A stretch of 64,000 nt of DNA, taken from assembly GCA_947259175.1 (NCBI GenBank), contig CAMYKW010000003.1:1-64000 (forward strand), written 5' to 3'. Positions 61,068 to 64,000 of the stretch are shown piece by piece. Every line of letters starts with the position of its first letter. Position 1 is the stretch's first letter. The position numbers and the translations under genes are program-made. The notes under the pieces were generated by a model. It searched no databases, was not told where the DNA came from, and saw nothing but the letters and a program-made list of their open reading frames with translations. This DNA comes from an uncultured Gammaproteobacteria bacterium. GTDB taxonomy: Bacteria; Pseudomonadota; Gammaproteobacteria; Arenicellales; JAANXG01.

Positions 61068-62567
61068 ATGTGGGAACCCGTTAAATCAGCTACTGCTGAG
61101 ATTACCAGAGCGATTTCGTCTCAGTACCCTTTGATCTACTTGATCAGTTGGGAAGAAGAACGTCTCGAAAAGATGTTGCAATCGGTCTCTGAAGCACACT
61201 ATGGGGATGATCGACAATTAATTCTGTGGACCGCGGCACGCGGGTTTCACACAAAACAAAAAGACCTGGATGATCTAAAAGATCCACAGAAGGCGCTGCA
61301 ACACATCGCCGATACCAACAGCAATGCCATCTATTTCATGAAGGATCTCCCGACATATCTGGAGAGCGACAAGTCGCTGGTGCGGGCTGTTCGCGACTCG
61401 TACCACCGGTTGCTGCACCGCGACACCTTTGTGGTCTTTTCACATCCATCGCCAAGGGTTCCTGATGAGCTAAAAAAGGAAGTGTTTTTAATCGAGATCG
61501 GGCTACCCGGAGAACAGGAGATTCTTGACTACCTGAATGTACTCACCAAGGAAACACAGCTCAGTGAGCCGATTCCGCAGGACCTGGCTTTCAAGTGGGC
61601 ATCGGCTATGCGGGGGATGGCTCTGAATGAAGTGAGACATCTGATGCTGCGCCTGATCAAGGAAAACAATCTCGAATTGGACGTCGCAATCGAAGAGATC
61701 CACAAGGAAAAAGCCCAGTTATTACTCAAGGAAAGCTGTCTGCGGGTTGTGCCCGAGAGGTTCGACATGGATCAGATCGGTGGACTCGAGAATCTCAAGG
61801 AATGGGTGCTGGCGCGCAAACACCTGTTTACCAGAGAGGCTTACGATGCGGGCATACCGTTGCCATCCGGTGTTCTGTTCATGGGTGTGAGCGGGTGCGG
61901 GAAGAGCCTGGCTGCAAAAACCATCGCCGCGGCCTGGGACGTGCAGCTGGTTCGATTAGATATGAACTTGATTCTTTCGGGTGTCTACGGATCACCGGAG
62001 TTTGCCTTTGATCGCGCTCTCCGCGTTGCCGAAAGTGTTTCCCCCGTGGTGTTGTGGATCGACGAAATCGAAAACGCGTTTGGTTACGACGACGATTCCT
62101 CAAGCCGGGGCAATATAAATATCTTTTCGAGTTTCCTCACGTGGATGCAGGAAAAGCCGGCTTCAGTGTTCGTTGCCGCAACCGCCAACAGGATTCAGAG
62201 ACTTCCGGCCGAAATGATTAGAAAGGGCCGTTTTGATCAACTGTTTTTTCTCGACCTTCCCACGGAAAAGGAACGCGAACAAATATTCCGCATACACATC
62301 GAACATAATGGTGGAAACCTGGAGGAATTCGACCTCGGCGTCCTCGCCACCCTTACCAAGGGCCGTTCTGGCGCTGAAATCGAGCAAGCCGTGAAGGCGG
62401 CGCGTGTTGATGCATTCGCGGACAAAAGAACGTTTACGCAGCGCGACATCTCCCGTAACAGCAGTCAGATGGTGCCGCTCTCTGAAACCATGCATGAACA
62501 GATCAAGCAACTGCGGGATTGGTCATACAACAGGGCCACAACGGCATCAAAGACTGAACGTCGATAG
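61068..62567 (+). CDS. Ycf46-type AAA ATPase
   Basis: 499 residues. The N-terminal 250 residues are a family-specific helical domain (YPLIYLISWEEERLEKML...). The AAA domain has Walker A GVSGCGKSLAAKTIA (about 275), Walker B VLWIDEIENAFGY (about 330), sensor 1 VAATANRIQRLP and the arginine region RKGRFDQLFFLDLP. Ycf46-like ATPases are conserved in cyanobacteria, plastids and many proteobacteria; reported links are to photosynthesis regulation or ribosome-related roles. Here it stands alone, so no partner can be proposed. Confidence 0.9.
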   Translation: MWEPVKSATAEITRAISSQYPLIYLISWEEERLEKMLQSVSEAHYGDDRQLILWTAARGFHTKQKDLDDLKDPQKALQHIADTNSNAIYFMKDLPTYLESDKSLVRAVRDSYHRLLHRDTFVVFSHPSPRVPDELKKEVFLIEIGLPGEQEILDYLNVLTKETQLSEPIPQDLAFKWASAMRGMALNEVRHLMLRLIKENNLELDVAIEEIHKEKAQLLLKESCLRVVPERFDMDQIGGLENLKEWVLARKHLFTREAYDAGIPLPSGVLFMGVSGCGKSLAAKTIAAAWDVQLVRLDMNLILSGVYGSPEFAFDRALRVAESVSPVVLWIDEIENAFGYDDDSSSRGNINIFSSFLTWMQEKPASVFVAATANRIQRLPAEMIRKGRFDQLFFLDLPTEKEREQIFRIHIEHNGGNLEEFDLGVLATLTKGRSGAEIEQAVKAARVDAFADKRTFTQRDISRNSSQMVPLSETMHEQIKQLRDWSYNRATTASKTERR

Positions 62568-62595
62568 CGAATCGAATTGCCGGCGCCGGTGGTGG

Positions 62596-63609
62596 TTACG
62601 GATTAAGCGGTTGTCCCTTGATGTAAATTCCCTCCTCCCCCATCGTCTTGGCCAGCAGCTTGACGCAGGCATACATCGCGGTCAAATGCGGGACCGGCGT
62701 AGCAGTCATCTCGCCTAACTCCACCACAGCTCCGATCAATGCGTCGGTCTCAATCGCCTTACCCAACTCGACATCCTGCAGCATGGAGGTTTTGTGCTTG
62801 CCGACTTTTTCCGCGCCAGCGATACGCTTTTCCAGGGGTACGCGAAACGTTATCCCCAGTTTATTGGCGATCGTCTGTGCCTCGGTCATCATCATCTCAG
62901 CAAGATGGCGGGTGAGAGGATACTGGCAGATATCCACCAGGGTAGAATGCGTTAACGCACTGATTGGGTTGAAGGTCAGATTGCCCCAAGCCTTGAGCCA
63001 GATCTCCGATCGAATATCGGGCAGAATCGGAGACTTGAACCCGGCCGCGATAAACATCTCGGATATCTTTTTTGCGCGTTCGCTTTCCGTACCATCGAGT
63101 TCTCCAATGGGATAGCGGATGCCTTCAATATGGCGTATCACCCCCGGTTCTGCGATCTCCGCGGCCGGGTATGCAATGCACCCGACAATTCTTTCCGGCT
63201 CGATATTGGCGGCTATCGTGCCGTCAGGATCAACTGCCGTTATTCGTTGACCTTCGTGCTCTCCAGGGTGACGTTGAAAATACCACCACGGAATCCCGTT
63301 TTGGGTGGTTATGACCACGGTATCAGGCTCAAACAAAGCGGGTAACTGATGGGCGATGGGCGCAATCTGGTGCGCCTTAACCGCGAGAATAACGATATCC
63401 TGCGGGCCCGCCTGCTCGATGTTATCGGTTGCCCTCACGTTGGTCGCTACATGCTCGGTACCGTCATTCATGATCAACTTCAGGCCACGCTCGTTGATTG
63501 CTTTGAGATGTGCGCCGCGGGCAATCAGGGTAACCTCCTGTTCCGTCAAAGCGAGTTTGACACCCAGCATTCCGCCTATGGCACCGGCACCGACTACGCA
63601 TACTCTCAT
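62596..63609 (-). CDS. 2-dehydropantoate 2-reductase (KPR) family
   Basis: 337 residues. NADPH Rossmann opening MRVCVVGAGAIGGMLGVKLA, then IVILAVKAHQI and TTQNGIPWWYF. The catalytic lysine is in EIWLKAWGNLTFNPISALT (KxxxN...S pattern). Longer than E. coli PanE (303) and with a clear C-terminal extension (GMTATPVPHLTAMYACVKLLAKTMGE), so it may act on another 2-keto acid. No pan genes are nearby. Convergent with the AAA gene. Confidence 0.85.
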   Translation of the reverse strand: MRVCVVGAGAIGGMLGVKLALTEQEVTLIARGAHLKAINERGLKLIMNDGTEHVATNVRATDNIEQAGPQDIVILAVKAHQIAPIAHQLPALFEPDTVVITTQNGIPWWYFQRHPGEHEGQRITAVDPDGTIAANIEPERIVGCIAYPAAEIAEPGVIRHIEGIRYPIGELDGTESERAKKISEMFIAAGFKSPILPDIRSEIWLKAWGNLTFNPISALTHSTLVDICQYPLTRHLAEMMMTEAQTIANKLGITFRVPLEKRIAGAEKVGKHKTSMLQDVELGKAIETDALIGAVVELGEMTATPVPHLTAMYACVKLLAKTMGEEGIYIKGQPLNP

Positions 63610-63917
63610 GATTGATCCTCGACGTGATTTTAAGATGATTTATGACAAGCAGTTTTCGACGACCCGCTACGCTGCCCACGTGCGGCGTCACCGTAGCTCA
63701 CAGTGCAGCATTTTATTGAGGTCAAAATGCATTAAATAATAAGTATTACAATGCCAAGTATTAAATTAATTGATGGAGTCGGCACGCAGGGTACTGCTCA
63801 GCGCCCCATCAATGCTGCTGCGAGACGAAATCAGCACTGACGCCTAATCGTTCGCCAGCAAAGACGTAGCCCCTGTTTCGGGTGTCTTTCGTGGGTGTTG
63901 CCGGCATTGGTGACGAT
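63610..63917. other. intergenic, AT-rich upstream region
   Basis: About 310 bp upstream of the PanE-like gene. An AT-rich patch (63728-63770) holds a direct repeat, AAGTATTA at 63741-63748 and 63756-63763, and candidate minus-strand promoter boxes. No gene seen. Confidence 0.4.
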
Positions 63918-63998
63918 TCACCTGGAAACGATTTTACTCCTGTCTAACTCGCGGTCTTCCGGATAGATATGCAGTCGCGGTACTTTACCGCACTGCAA
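63918..63998 (-). CDS. possible C-terminal end of a gene running off the window
   Basis: 26 codons before a TGA at 63918-63920 read as GKVPRLHIYPEDRELDRS, plausible coding sequence. Too short to identify. Confidence 0.25.
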   Translation of the reverse strand: MQCGKVPRLHIYPEDRELDRSKIVSR

Positions 63999-64000
63999 GT

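Overview
The window reads as chromosomal DNA of a free-living gammaproteobacterium. Supporting genes are type IV pilus minor-pilin genes in the order fimT-pilV-pilW-pilX, a CxC-type proteobacterial GltX next to SufE and CysS, CHASE2/FecR signalling, GGDEF/EAL proteins and PpdK. The sequence is moderately GC-rich. I saw no rRNA, tRNA, CRISPR array, prophage or intact transposase gene. Placement below class is not supported by what I can read.

Layout. 1-8.3 kb (minus strand): a membrane glycosyltransferase, cysS, sufE and gltX, then a minor-pilin operon whose pilX has lost its N-terminal membrane helix. 8.4-17.6 kb: a carbamoyltransferase with an SxtJ-like partner, an outer-membrane-type subtilase, a rhomboid protease, a spermidine-synthase-like membrane protein and a GGDEF/EAL protein. 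17.8-23.2 kb (plus): a haloacid dehalogenase, then a tight CHAD-ParA-CYTH group followed by mgtE. 23.4-32.8 kb: a zinc-ribbon HTH protein, an RNase Z-like hydrolase, an acyl-CoA synthetase, an amino-acid dehydrogenase, two cyclic-nucleotide-binding proteins, and an overlapping ChaC / kinase / divergent enolase operon. 33.6-35.6 kb: remains of a molybdenum hydroxylase locus (a fused iorA-iorB relic with intact xdhC and mocA-like genes). 36-40.6 kb: a response regulator, a CHASE2 histidine kinase and a LysM-FecR protein. 41-46 kb: dodecin, bacteriohemerythrin and four secreted or membrane-anchored proteins. 46-51.4 kb: HAD and Nudix hydrolases, a cytochrome-like protein, an SDR, a Sel1-SPOR protein and a CBS-GGDEF protein. 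52.5-63.6 kb: uspA, ppdK, pirin, a ceramidase-like protein, three small unknowns, a quinone oxidoreductase, a Ycf46-type AAA ATPase and a PanE-like reductase.

Two genome-wide processes are visible. First, a family of small non-coding inverted-repeat elements (six copies, 25-149 bp) sits only between genes. It has 11-bp terminal inverted repeats and flanking YTAR-type 4-bp repeats, which is what IS5-type transposition would leave. Second, gene loss is frequent: pilX (internal deletion), iorA-iorB (deletion fusion), a nitrilase, a GNAT acetyltransferase and a TauE-like permease survive only as fragments. The two unusual gene partnerships I would look at first are ChaC-kinase-enolase (enolase with two changed substrate-site residues) and CHAD-ParA-CYTH (possible polyphosphate-body handling).
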